Shown here one piece after another: positions 25,898 through 34,263 of a stretch of 64,000 bases of DNA (within the stretch, counting starts at the first letter, position 1; every line of letters starts with the position of its first letter). Source of the stretch: Jeotgalibacillus marinus (GTDB lineage: Bacteria; Bacillota; Bacilli; Bacillales; Jeotgalibacillaceae); assembly GCF_040801915.1 (NCBI RefSeq), contig NZ_JBFMIA010000002.1:1-64000 (forward strand), read 5' to 3'. The position numbers and the translations under genes were made by a program. The notes under the pieces are model-generated. The model had not been told where the DNA came from, made no database searches, and saw only the letters and a list, made by a program, of their open reading frames with translations.

Positions 25898-28201
25898 CTA
25901 CTTAACTAGTGCCTCGCTTGGTGTTTCCTTTCGAATTTGTCGGGCTGCTTCGACCATGTTTTTAAGGGCGTTGGTTGTTTCTTCGATTCCTCTTGTTTTC
26001 AATCCGCAGTCTGGATTAATCCAGAAAATTTTTGGTTGAAGTACGTGTAATGCTCGTTGGATGTTGGTTTTAATTTCTTCCACTCCCGGTACTCGCGGAC
26101 TATGAATGTCGTATACGCCTAACCCGATTCCTTTTTCATATGCCTTTTCTTCGAAAGCAGAAATCAACTCTCCATGGCTTCGGGCAGCTTCAATCGAGAT
26201 GACGTCAGCATCCAATTGATCGATGGTATCCATGATTTTCTCGAAATCAGAATAGCACATATGTGTATGGATTTGAGTGTTATCCTGTACAGAGGATGTG
26301 GCGAGCTTAAAGGCGTGAACTGCCTCCTTCAAATATTCCTTTTGCTTTTCGACTTTCAGTGGAAGGCCTTCTCGTAAAGCTGGCTCATCAACCTGTATCA
26401 TATGAATACGATTTTCCTCAAGGAATTTAATTTCTTTTTTCAATGCCAGAGCAATTTGTTTGGTGACTTCAAATCGGCTTATATCATCTCGGACAAATGA
26501 CCAATTCAAAATTGTAATAGGGCCTGTCAACATCCCTTTCACCGGTTTTTTTGTGAGAGATTGAGCGTATGAGATTTCCTTTACCGTCATTGATCCTTTT
26601 AATGAAATATCTCCATAAATAATAGGTGGCTTCACACATCGAGAACCGTATGATTGTACCCAACCGTACTTGGTAAAGGCAAACCCGTCCAGCTTTTCTC
26701 CGAAATATTCGACCATATCATTGCGTTCAAATTCACCATGTACGAGTACATCGAGGCCGATTCCCTCCTGATGCTCGATCCAGTAGGAGATGTTTTCTTC
26801 AATAAATTTTTCATACTGCCCGTTAGACCATTCTCCTCTTCGCCATTTAAGCCGTGCTTGCCGGATTAATTTGGTTTGGGGGAGGCTGCCAATCGTTGTT
26901 GTTGGTAGCAGCGGAAGCTTAAAGACATCTTGTTGTATTTGCTGGCGGATGGAGTAGTGTGTCTTTCGTTTCGGCTCCACTTCGTCCCATCTTTTGAGCT
27001 CTTCTTGGACTTTCTTTTGATTTCTACCTGGTGACTGCCAAAGGATTTCTATTCCTCGGGCACTCTCTTTGATTTTTGCTTCGATCGCTTTTTTTCCGTT
27101 ATTCAAACCTTCTGCTAGAACAATCGCCTCTTCAAGCTTTTCATCCGCAAAGGCGAGGGCGTTTTTTACTGCGGCATCAATCTCCTTCTCCGTTGTAACG
27201 GTTACAGGGACATGCAGTAAGCTACAGGATGGTTGTACGATTAGTCGGTCTTTTTCAACAACGGATAAAATCCTCTCAAGCTGTGTGAGTTTACCATCCA
27301 GGTCTGACCTCCAAATGTTACGACCATTGATGATCCCCGCAGCCAAGAATTTGTCTTCAGGAAAGCCATACTTTTTTAGAGATTCCAGATTGGCACCTTG
27401 ATCATGAACAAAGTCAAGTCCGATCCCGGCAACAGGAAGAGAAATGATCTCCGTGTAATGTTCGACCGCTTCAAAGTACGTTTGAAGGAGAATTTTTATA
27501 CTCGGAACTCCCTTTTGTATACTCTTATACGTTTCTTTAAATAAGTTGATTTCTTCCTCTGAGATAGATGTTGTTAAGATTGGCTCATCAATTTGTATCC
27601 ATTCAGCTCCAGCGTTCTCCAACTCTTTAAAAACGTTTATGTACAGCGGAATAAGTTTTTGAAGTAGTTTATGAAAATCCTTTTTATCGTATCCTTTGGA
27701 TAGTTTTAAAAAAGTAATTGGGCCGAGAATAACTGGCTTCCCTACGATTCCAACTTTATCTTTTGCTTCAAGAAAGGAATGAAGCAGACGATTTTCTGTA
27801 AGCGTTGGCTCGCTAGATTCAAGCTCTGGGACAATGTAATGATAATTTGTGTTAAACCATTTCGTCATTTCAGAAGCGACCGATTCTTTGTTACCTCGTG
27901 CGATGTCAAAGTACGTTTCGATTGGCACTTCTCCACCTTTATGCTGGAAACGCTTTGGTACGAATCCAAACATGACTGCCGTGTCAAGAACATGGTCGTA
28001 AAAACTAAAATCTCCCACTGGAATGAGGTCAATTCCCATCTCTTTTTGTTTCTGAAGATCGTGTAAGCGGAGATGCTCCATTTCTGTCGACAATGACGAT
28101 TTAGTGATTTTTCCTGCCCAAAATTGCTCAAGGGCTTTTTTCCATTCTCTTTTTACTCCGATTCTTGGATAACCGATCGTTGAACTTAGTACTTTCGTCA
28201 T
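25898..28201 (-). CDS. metE: Cobalamin-independent methionine synthase MetE
   Basis: A 767-residue duplicated-barrel enzyme that transfers methyl from methyl-tetrahydropteroyl-triglutamate to homocysteine. The N-terminal barrel begins TKVLSSTIGYPRIGVKREWK. In the C-terminal barrel the zinc ligands lie in HTHMCYSDF and NPDCGLKTR, and MIQVDEPALREG is conserved. The true start is ATG 28201, preceded by GGAGG; the frame continues upstream only through the riboswitch terminator. Expression should be off when either SAM or adenosylcobalamin is plentiful, because two riboswitches lie in the leader. This implies that the genome also encodes a B12-dependent MetH. Confidence 0.96.
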   Translation of the reverse strand: MTKVLSSTIGYPRIGVKREWKKALEQFWAGKITKSSLSTEMEHLRLHDLQKQKEMGIDLIPVGDFSFYDHVLDTAVMFGFVPKRFQHKGGEVPIETYFDIARGNKESVASEMTKWFNTNYHYIVPELESSEPTLTENRLLHSFLEAKDKVGIVGKPVILGPITFLKLSKGYDKKDFHKLLQKLIPLYINVFKELENAGAEWIQIDEPILTTSISEEEINLFKETYKSIQKGVPSIKILLQTYFEAVEHYTEIISLPVAGIGLDFVHDQGANLESLKKYGFPEDKFLAAGIINGRNIWRSDLDGKLTQLERILSVVEKDRLIVQPSCSLLHVPVTVTTEKEIDAAVKNALAFADEKLEEAIVLAEGLNNGKKAIEAKIKESARGIEILWQSPGRNQKKVQEELKRWDEVEPKRKTHYSIRQQIQQDVFKLPLLPTTTIGSLPQTKLIRQARLKWRRGEWSNGQYEKFIEENISYWIEHQEGIGLDVLVHGEFERNDMVEYFGEKLDGFAFTKYGWVQSYGSRCVKPPIIYGDISLKGSMTVKEISYAQSLTKKPVKGMLTGPITILNWSFVRDDISRFEVTKQIALALKKEIKFLEENRIHMIQVDEPALREGLPLKVEKQKEYLKEAVHAFKLATSSVQDNTQIHTHMCYSDFEKIMDTIDQLDADVISIEAARSHGELISAFEEKAYEKGIGLGVYDIHSPRVPGVEEIKTNIQRALHVLQPKIFWINPDCGLKTRGIEETTNALKNMVEAARQIRKETPSEALVK

Positions 28202-28246
28202 TTTTATTCCTCCATTCATTTTTTCATTACATACAAAACGAACCCA

Positions 28247-28277
28247 ATAAAAAAATCTCTCCATTTTCAGAGAGATT
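28247..28277 (-). terminator. Terminator of the cobalamin riboswitch
   Basis: Leftward, AATCTCTC and GAGAGATT (8 bp, 28277-28254) with an eight-nt loop, followed by seven T. It is the last control point, 46 nt before the metE start. Confidence 0.85.
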
Positions 28278-28359
28278 GTTATGGGCGCATGGTCAAATAA
28301 AGGTTGTGAAGACAGTCTTGTCCCAACGCGTTCATAACACCTCCCTATCCTCGTAGTCT

Positions 28360-28555
28360 AGTGTCTTTCCAACAGGCAGGTTTCCTGGCTTATGTTCTTC
28401 ACTTCCTGCGCCTTCCCATCTCTTTTCACGAAAGAGACAGTGACCTTTGTGCAGGTTGCTCCCATATACAGTGGCGGGACCGCGTCGGATTCTCACCGAA
28501 CTTCCCTTTTAAGTTGAATTAGCTTTGGATAGCTAAGACAACACCTGAAGTCATT
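28360..28555 (-). promoter_or_regulatory. Adenosylcobalamin riboswitch before metE
   Basis: The minus strand shows the conserved B12 elements in order: AGGTG near the 5' side, AAAAGGGAA, CGGTGAGAATCCGACGCGG, the CCGCCACTGT box, and the 3' AAGCCAGGAAACCTGCC. The limits are approximate. It sits between the SAM riboswitch and metE. Confidence 0.93.
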
Positions 28556-28592
28556 CACGATATTTAATTGGTAATGAGTGCGATAGAAAACA

Positions 28593-28620
28593 AAAAAACC
28601 ACTCTATTTTGTAGATAGAG
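28593..28620 (-). terminator. Terminator of the upstream SAM riboswitch
   Basis: Leftward, CCTCTCTAT pairs with ATAGAGTGG (one mismatch) and is followed by seven T. Confidence 0.8.
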
Positions 28621-28638
28621 AGGCTCATTTACGCACCC

Positions 28639-28752
28639 CTCTTATTTCTCAAAGCATTTTTTGCTTTGCTGGAATTGGCACCTTTTCAACACTTAGTGCT
28701 GGAAGGTTGCCGGGCTTCATAGGGCCAGTCCCTCTGCCTCTCTAAATAAGAG
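28639..28752 (-). promoter_or_regulatory. SAM-I (S-box) riboswitch before the cobalamin riboswitch
   Basis: P1 pairs CTCTTATTT (28752-28744) with AAATAAGAG (28647-28639). The core has GAGGGACTGGCCC, TGAAGCCCGGCAACC and GGTGCCAATTCCAGC, all S-box hallmarks. It has its own terminator. Confidence 0.95.
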
Positions 28753-28775
28753 TTTCAAAATATTGAATTAACAGA

Positions 28776-28804
28776 ATAATATCATTGACAAAATAGACTG
28801 TCAA
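28776..28804 (-). promoter_or_regulatory. Sigma-A promoter of the metE transcript
   Basis: Leftward TTGACA (28804-28799), 17 bp, TATTAT (28781-28776). Transcription would begin about 15 nt before the SAM aptamer. Confidence 0.8.
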
Positions 28805-28871
28805 CATTTTTTGTTTTGGTAATAACGTGTATGTTCTTAAAGGTTAAAACCGTCTCCAAGCTAAAAGAATT

Positions 28872-29777
28872 CTAGCCCACGTAGACCTCACTCTTTGCAT
28901 AAAACGCCGCACCTAGAACGCCCGCTTCATTACCGTGTGTAGCGTGAGAGAAATGAAATGAATGTTTTAAACTATCGTAGACGCGCTCGTTCGTTTTTTC
29001 AACCAAGATAGGTAATAGGTATTCGTGTTCAGTCATCACGCCTCCACCCATAACGAAAATCGCTGGATTGATCGTGTGCGCAACATTCGCCAATGCGATC
29101 GCGATGTAAGTAAGGGTTTCGTCAACTAGCTGAACAGCTTCTTTTTCACCTGCGATGGCCCGCTGAATCGCTTCTTGTGCTCCGTTTTCCCATCCGAATT
29201 GCCTTCGACTCTCACGTGATAAGGCTGTGCCACTAGCATAGGCCTCCAAAGCACCTGGATTCATATTCGCGTGAATCCTACCGTCTGGCACGATGATCAT
29301 GTTTCCAATCTCACCAGCACATCCTTTATCTCCTTGAATGAGAGCGCCTTGGTGAACATAACCACTTCCAACTCCTGTACTAACTGTTGTAAACCAGACA
29401 CTTTCGTACCCTTTTCCCGCCCCATTCATTGCCTCTGAAAGAGCCGATGCATTTGCATCGTTCACAAGGAACACTGGAAGATTAACATGCTCTTGTAGCG
29501 CCTTTGTAATATGAAAATGTCCCCAATTAGGAAGATTAGGCGGATCTAACAACAGACCTTGCTGGTGATCCAACGGTCCAGGAGCACATAATCCAATTCG
29601 CTGGAACGGGTACTTCTCCATTGCTCGTTCTAACATCGCGAATATGATCGAAAGAGTATGAGCCGGCCCATGTCCAACCTCTGAATCTCTTTCTTCCCAG
29701 TGTAGTACTGTCGCATCATCATCTATTACACCTACACGTACTCTAGTTCCTCCAAGATCTATACCTGCTATATACAT
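28872..29777 (-). CDS. ROK-family sugar kinase-like protein lacking the zinc motif
   Basis: A 301-residue ROK protein. Present are the phosphate loop GIDLGGTRVRVGV, the catalytic Asp in VNDANASALSE, STGVGSGYVHQG and the C-terminal MGGGVMTEHEY. The usual zinc site is gone: GEIGHM is GEIGNM, and the CxCGxxGCxE stretch reads HANMNPGALE, with no cysteine. It is probably a glucokinase or other hexose kinase, since it has no N-terminal DNA-binding domain, but substrate and zinc independence are uncertain. AAAGGGTG precedes the ATG. It is monocistronic, with a nested dyad in its upstream region. Confidence 0.85.
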   Translation of the reverse strand: MYIAGIDLGGTRVRVGVIDDDATVLHWEERDSEVGHGPAHTLSIIFAMLERAMEKYPFQRIGLCAPGPLDHQQGLLLDPPNLPNWGHFHITKALQEHVNLPVFLVNDANASALSEAMNGAGKGYESVWFTTVSTGVGSGYVHQGALIQGDKGCAGEIGNMIIVPDGRIHANMNPGALEAYASGTALSRESRRQFGWENGAQEAIQRAIAGEKEAVQLVDETLTYIAIALANVAHTINPAIFVMGGGVMTEHEYLLPILVEKTNERVYDSLKHSFHFSHATHGNEAGVLGAAFYAKSEVYVG

Positions 29778-29802
29778 GCTAGTTCACCCTTTCGTTCTTG
29801 AA

Positions 29803-29841
29803 ATACCAATGTTAGTTTATATAAACTCATCGTTTTGGTAT
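29803..29841 (-). promoter_or_regulatory. Nested dyad upstream of the ROK gene
   Basis: ATACCAA (29803-29809) and TTGGTAT (29835-29841) enclose the perfect palindrome AGTTTATATAAACT (29814-29827), 26-64 nt before the ROK start. It looks like an operator; no regulator is identified. Confidence 0.4.
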
Positions 29842-30101
29842 CGGAAAACTTTATTCTATTTAAATGTTCTAACAATTAAATGATATCGTAACTTGGTGGT
29901 GGTGTCTAACATAGAAAAAGGGCCCCCACCCATAGACTCAGCATGATTATGTATTGCAAGAATCAACATTAAACAGGGACAAGTTTTAAGTACTTGTGGA
30001 TAACTATAACCATCAAGCAAATTATTCATAATTTTCAATTTTATTGTTTTTATTTGTAGAATGATAAAGTATAATAGGGACAAAGACTGGAGGGGTGGTT
30101 A

Positions 30102-30611
30102 ATGACTTATATGGCAAATCACGAGTACAGGATTAGTCAATCTACAATGGCCATACAGCAAGCGTTTCATTTAGAGTATGAATCCGTTATTTACGATCGT
30201 AAAGGTACCTACTATTCAAAAAAGCCCGTGATGGCTCTTTTGGAGGAAAGTTGTCTTCGAGCTGGCAGTAAAATGAAGGGACGACTGGAAGCCGCCAGAC
30301 ATACGTTGACCATACGCAACAAAATACCACTCATCATAGACCCACTTACCTATTTATATGCATTCCCTACCCACTCATCTACGAATGATCAAAACATTTG
30401 GTTCTTCCCTCCTCATGTGGTCGATCAACGCCCCCACCCAGACAACCCAAAGAAAACCATCATCATTTTAAGTACGAACCAATTCATCACGGCTAATTGC
30501 TCTTTGTCATCTTTTCGTAATCAACAAAAGCGAACCTCACAGTTGTTTTATGAGTTTTCATTTTTCCCAAGAATCGATCCTGATCGACCGAGGGATCCAT
30601 TTCCAATTTAA
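30102..30611 (+). CDS. comK: Competence transcription factor ComK
   Basis: A 169-residue ComK homologue, somewhat shorter than the 192-residue B. subtilis protein. The characteristic central region is present: ESCLRAGSKMKGRLEAARH, IPLIIDPLTYLYAFPTHSS and later FITANCSLSSFRNQ. ComK activates DNA-uptake and recombination genes, including ssbB, which also lies in this window. GGAGGGG precedes the ATG, and a TATAAT occurs at 30070-30075 with a weak -35. I saw no convincing pair of ComK AT boxes upstream. A strong terminator follows, so it is a single-gene unit with a sigma-factor gene 240 nt downstream. Confidence 0.85.
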   Translation: MTYMANHEYRISQSTMAIQQAFHLEYESVIYDRKGTYYSKKPVMALLEESCLRAGSKMKGRLEAARHTLTIRNKIPLIIDPLTYLYAFPTHSSTNDQNIWFFPPHVVDQRPHPDNPKKTIIILSTNQFITANCSLSSFRNQQKRTSQLFYEFSFFPRIDPDRPRDPFPI

Positions 30612-30617
30612 TGAAAC

Positions 30618-30670
30618 AAAATGGTGTGAACAAATGGATTTGATTCCATTCGCTCACACCATTTTATTTT
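30618..30670 (+). terminator. Terminator of comK
   Basis: AAAATGGTGTGA pairs perfectly with TCACACCATTTT; an inner AATGG/CCATT stem caps it. The sequence continues ATTTT. Confidence 0.85.
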
Positions 30671-30851
30671 GGAAACTGTCGTTTATCAGTTAACAATCTT
30701 CGTTTTTCGTTTCAACCACCTAATTAAGCACAAACAAAGCAATCATCCATCCCGTTTCCTGCAAACGTCCATTCGTCTCCCATAACCATTCTCGCTACAC
30801 TAAAGTCACTCGAGAATAACAGGCGACGCGTCTCCTAATCGGAGAATAACC

Positions 30852-31334
30852 ATGAACACGTTTGAGGAAGTATACACCCAATTTGAACCAATGATTTTTC
30901 ACATGATCCGCAAACTCAATATCCGACAAGATCACGATATCTACGTGCAAGAAGGCATGCTATCACTATGGCGCGCATGGGAAAAGTTTGACTCAACACA
31001 AGGCGAATTCGCCCCCTATGCCTACCAATGCATACGCGGCGGCATGTTGACCTACATGCGAAAAGACAATCGTTATAAAGAAAAAGAAATCGTGCGATCA
31101 GAGGCGTACTGGGACATGCGAACGGATGGTGAACTAGACAAACACTTAGAACAAGATACACTCCAAGAATTCGCTGAGCTGCTAACCTCCACGCAACAAA
31201 AATGGTTTTGGCTGACGTTTCAAGAGCAGTTAACAGTTGTGGAAATTGCTGAGCAGGAAGGTGTTAGTTTATCGGCGGTTAAGAAGTGGAGGAAGGGGGC
31301 TTTGGGGAGGATAAGAATGAGGGAGTTGGCTTAA
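30852..31334 (+). CDS. Small sigma-70 family factor (SigH/ComX-like size)
   Basis: A 160-residue protein with only regions 2 and 4 of a sigma-70 factor. Region 2 (about 5-75) includes DIYVQEGMLSLWRAWEKFD and AYQCIRGGMLTYMRKDNRY. Region 4 (about 105-155) has the helix-turn-helix TVVEIAEQEGVSLSAVKKW. There is no anti-sigma gene beside it. Its position just after comK recalls the competence sigma SigH of staphylococci and ComX of streptococci; a role in competence here is inference. An ECF-like stress factor or a phage-type regulator are alternatives. CGGAG lies nine nt before the ATG. Confidence 0.8.
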   Translation: MNTFEEVYTQFEPMIFHMIRKLNIRQDHDIYVQEGMLSLWRAWEKFDSTQGEFAPYAYQCIRGGMLTYMRKDNRYKEKEIVRSEAYWDMRTDGELDKHLEQDTLQEFAELLTSTQQKWFWLTFQEQLTVVEIAEQEGVSLSAVKKWRKGALGRIRMRELA

Positions 31335-31691
31335 CATAGGTTATAGATAAGTGGTTGGGAATAAATTAATTCTTCCCTTCTAATTTTATTTTATCCTGGC
31401 CAGCCAAGTTACTTTTTTGAGCTGGTCTCTTCAACTGGAGGGCAACGAAATACAAAACCTCGCCCAAAACCAGCGAGGAATTGCTTATCATGACATTTAG
31501 TTCATACCAAACTTGATTAACTCACGTTGATTATACAATACAGGACGGCAATGAAATCCCTTCTTAAATTGCATTAAAGTGGTGCGAAAGTTCATTTAAA
31601 CTAGTTTTTCAAGAAAAACTTGACGACTTTAGTAATATATTTATTTCAATTTATTTCAATTTATTTCAATTAATTTAATAAACTTCTTAAA
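31335..31691. other. Intergenic region with a triple 10-bp tandem repeat
   Basis: TTATTTCAAT occurs three times head to tail at 31641-31670. A hairpin CCTCGC-9nt-GCGAGG lies near 31460-31480 and a second one (AGTTTTT/AAAAACT) near 31602-31620. No gene is seen. One of these may end the sigma-factor or polysaccharide transcripts. Confidence 0.5.
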
Positions 31692-32267
31692 TTAATTAAT
31701 TTTTACACCTTCTAATTTAGATACACTTTTAACAGTCCACCAAATAATTTGAATATCAAATAAGAGATTCATATTCTCAAAATAATACCTATCAAATTCA
31801 ACTTTTTCAGTATCGGTAATAAAGTCTCTACCTCTAACTTGTGCATATCCTGTAAGACCAGGACGAATGGAATTGACCTTAACTTTCTCACGCATTTCAA
31901 TTAAATCATATTGGTTATACAGAGCTGGTCTTGGTCCGACTATCGACATGTCCCCCTTCAATATATTAAAGAGTTGAGGAAGTTCATCTAAGCTAGATTT
32001 CCTTAGAAATTCACCTATTTTAGTCATATAAACAGATGGATCTCCAAGATTCTCTGTTGATACGTTTGGTGTATCAGTTCTCATAGTTCTGAATTTATAT
32101 ATAGTAAAGAGCTTTTGATTTCTTCCATGTCTCTGTTGCTTAAAAATGACAGGTCCTTTAGAATCACATTTAATTACGACTGCAACAAGACAAAGAACCG
32201 GAAACATGAATATAATTGTTAATAAAGAAGCTATAAAATCTATTATTCTTTTTACTAAATCATACAT
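31692..32267 (-). CDS. Initiating sugar-phosphate transferase (PglC/EpsL/WcaJ C-terminal type)
   Basis: A 191-residue monotopic phosphoglycosyltransferase. One N-terminal membrane helix-hairpin (FIASLLTIIFMFPVLCLVAV) is followed by the catalytic stretch GPVIFKQQRHGRN, YKFRTMRTD, SLDELPQLFNILKGDMSIVGPRPAL and RPGLTGYAQVRGRD. It moves a sugar phosphate from a UDP-sugar to undecaprenyl phosphate, starting the repeat unit. It is the last gene of the polysaccharide operon and overlaps the preceding glycosyltransferase gene by eight nt. The sugar could be the dehydratase product made by the first gene or UDP-GlcNAc/Gal; sequence alone does not tell. Confidence 0.92.
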   Translation of the reverse strand: MYDLVKRIIDFIASLLTIIFMFPVLCLVAVVIKCDSKGPVIFKQQRHGRNQKLFTIYKFRTMRTDTPNVSTENLGDPSVYMTKIGEFLRKSSLDELPQLFNILKGDMSIVGPRPALYNQYDLIEMREKVKVNSIRPGLTGYAQVRGRDFITDTEKVEFDRYYFENMNLLFDIQIIWWTVKSVSKLEGVKIN

Positions 32268-33492
32268 TGATCTCGTTCCCTTTTAAGAAAATTTCAGATT
32301 CAAATTTATCAGCTAATAATTCCCAGTTGTGATTATCTAAAACATACTTTGATGCATTTTTCTTCATTACATCAATTTCTTCTTTAGTTAGATTTGATAA
32401 CATGTTAGCCAAATCAACTAAATTATTAGATGATATACCTAAATCATTCGAGTTAATAACGTTATTTTTTACAGATGTATCAATAATTACAGGTAGTTTT
32501 GCAGCCAAATAATCGTAGAGTTTATTTAAACTAAAACCATAATTATAAACCGGGCTATCCTTTAAAGATATAATACCAAAATCACAATGGTTTAAAATTG
32601 ATGGTATTTTTTCTTTGTTTACTGCAGGTAAAAAGATACAATTATTCAAAGACATATCTTTAACACTACTTATTACTTCATCCTTATAAGTGCCTTCTCC
32701 CACAAATAGAAATACATACCTTTTATCTGTTTTAAGAATTTGAGCAAGTTTAATTATTCGATCTAAGTTGTTTGCTAAACTATGGGAACCAACATAACCT
32801 ATCACCAATTTTCCTTCCAAACGAGTTGAAATATCATTCACCTCACCAAATTTCTCAATGTTGGTAAAGCGAGAAATATCAGTACCATTTGGTAAATATA
32901 TAATTTTATTTGGGTCTATGCCTTTAGACATGACATATTGATCTGCTTTATCAAACAATACTATAATCTTAAAAGCTTTCTTGTACATAAATGATTCATA
33001 AATGTCTAATATCTTAACAATCGGGTTCCATTTAGAGACTTTTCCCAGATCAATTAAAGTTTGTGGCCAGAGATCTCTCTCTTCAAAAATAAACTTTGCT
33101 TTAAATTTATTTGCAATTTTAAATGCAAACCAACCAGATAAGTGGTGTAGAATAGAACCTAAAATATAATCAGGTTTCTCATTTAAAATTTTGTAATTGA
33201 ATTTTTTCAATACAAAATAGAATGAGAATATGTTCTTTATCCTTGAAAGACTATTGCTTTTATATGGAGACGTTTTAAACCAAACAAATCTGACTCCATC
33301 ATAGGTCTCTATTTTATAAAATTCATTTCTAGAATAGTCTTTAGACTCTTCTTTTCTCCAATGGTTAAATGATGATGCAAAAATGGTAACCTTATGCCCT
33401 TTTTTCACAAGGTATTTCGCTAAATCAAAATGTCTTGTTACACCATAACTATTTGGTCCTGCTGCATAATGATTGAATATCCATAAATTCAT
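32260..33492 (-). CDS. Glycosyltransferase family 4 (WbuB-like)
   Basis: A 410-residue GT-B enzyme. The N-terminus has FNHYAAGPNSYGVTRHFDLAKYLVKKGH, common in WbuB-type transferases, and the C-terminal domain has the donor-site region around KLYDYLAAKLPVI with VIGYVGSHSLANNL earlier. It should add a sugar to the lipid-linked repeat unit on the cytoplasmic side. Codon use is clearly more AT-rich than in the neighbouring acetyltransferase gene, suggesting a mosaic origin. It overlaps the initiating transferase gene and follows the acetyltransferase gene by 13 nt. Confidence 0.88.
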   Translation of the reverse strand: MNLWIFNHYAAGPNSYGVTRHFDLAKYLVKKGHKVTIFASSFNHWRKEESKDYSRNEFYKIETYDGVRFVWFKTSPYKSNSLSRIKNIFSFYFVLKKFNYKILNEKPDYILGSILHHLSGWFAFKIANKFKAKFIFEERDLWPQTLIDLGKVSKWNPIVKILDIYESFMYKKAFKIIVLFDKADQYVMSKGIDPNKIIYLPNGTDISRFTNIEKFGEVNDISTRLEGKLVIGYVGSHSLANNLDRIIKLAQILKTDKRYVFLFVGEGTYKDEVISSVKDMSLNNCIFLPAVNKEKIPSILNHCDFGIISLKDSPVYNYGFSLNKLYDYLAAKLPVIIDTSVKNNVINSNDLGISSNNLVDLANMLSNLTKEEIDVMKKNASKYVLDNHNWELLADKFESEIFLKGNEINV

Positions 33493-33505
33493 GTGTAAAA
33501 CATCC

Positions 33506-34213
33506 TTACTGATTCCTTAACAGTTGCTCTTCAGGAACCTTTCTTAGTTCTTTCGCAGGCGATCCCACAACCAAGCTCTCTTGTTCTACGTTCCTCGATA
33601 CAATACTTCCCGCAGCTACAGTACCATCTAGGGAAATTGTTTTTCCTGGCAGGATGGTTGCGTTAGCACCAATGCGACCTCCGTCTTCAACTGTTACACC
33701 TTTAAATTTGTCAAACCTTTCTTTTCCCCGTGCCATGTAATTATCATTAGTCGTAACAACACAAGGAGCGACGAATACATAATCCCCTAATTCCGAATAA
33801 GCTGTAATATAACAGTTAGTCTCAAGTTTGCATCGTTTTCCAACTACACAATCATTCTCTATTGCTACACCACGACCAACAATGGTTCTTGCACCAACAC
33901 TTACTCTTTCTCTAATTGTGGCTAAGTCTGCAACGAATACTTCATCAGCTATTTGAGAATTGGCATATATGATGGCTGAAGTACCAATTGTTACACCGTT
34001 TCCAATTTGTGCAGGTGGTAATTGCTTTACTTCTGGAAGAATAGAAGCTTTTGCACGAGTAGGCTGTTTACCTATTACTGCATTATCTTGGATGATTACA
34101 TTGTTTCCAATAACTGTTCCAGCATAGATCACCACATTATTTCCCATTACAACATTTTCTCCAAACCGTACACCTTCACCGATTACCACGTTTACACCTT
34201 TATTAATCTCCAT
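33506..34213 (-). CDS. Hexapeptide-repeat N-acetyltransferase (WbpD/WlbB-like)
   Basis: A 235-residue left-handed beta-helix protein with many [LIV]-G-x-x-x-x repeats from residue 8 on (VVIGEGVRFGENVVMGNNVV, VTIGTSAIIYANS, GARTIVGRGVAIEN). The loop FVAPCVVTTNDNYMARGKER and the late GGRIGANATILPG are typical of WbpD/WlbB, which acetylates the 3-amino group of UDP-GlcNAc(3NH2)A. It is flanked by genes for the aminotransferase and 2-epimerase of the same pathway. AAGGAG precedes the ATG. A hairpin with a short T tract lies just upstream, possibly an internal attenuator. Confidence 0.87.
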   Translation of the reverse strand: MEINKGVNVVIGEGVRFGENVVMGNNVVIYAGTVIGNNVIIQDNAVIGKQPTRAKASILPEVKQLPPAQIGNGVTIGTSAIIYANSQIADEVFVADLATIRERVSVGARTIVGRGVAIENDCVVGKRCKLETNCYITAYSELGDYVFVAPCVVTTNDNYMARGKERFDKFKGVTVEDGGRIGANATILPGKTISLDGTVAAGSIVSRNVEQESLVVGSPAKELRKVPEEQLLRNQ

Positions 34214-34233
34214 TCAAATTCTCCTTAAAGAAA

Positions 34234-34258
34234 GCCAGTCTTAAACGGACTGGCCTCT
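34234..34258 (-). terminator. Internal hairpin within the polysaccharide operon
   Basis: Leftward, GCCAGTC pairs with GACTGGC and runs into TTTCTTT, between the 2-epimerase and acetyltransferase genes. It may act as a partial terminator lowering expression of the last three genes. Confidence 0.5.
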
Positions 34259-34263
34259 TTTTA

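Noticed and set aside
28201..28264. 21-codon N-terminal extension of metE
   Set aside because: The extension lies within the riboswitch terminator; the ribosome site supports the ATG at 28201.
31641..31670. Direct repeats considered as a CRISPR array
   Set aside because: The repeats are contiguous 10-mers without spacers, and no cas gene is present.
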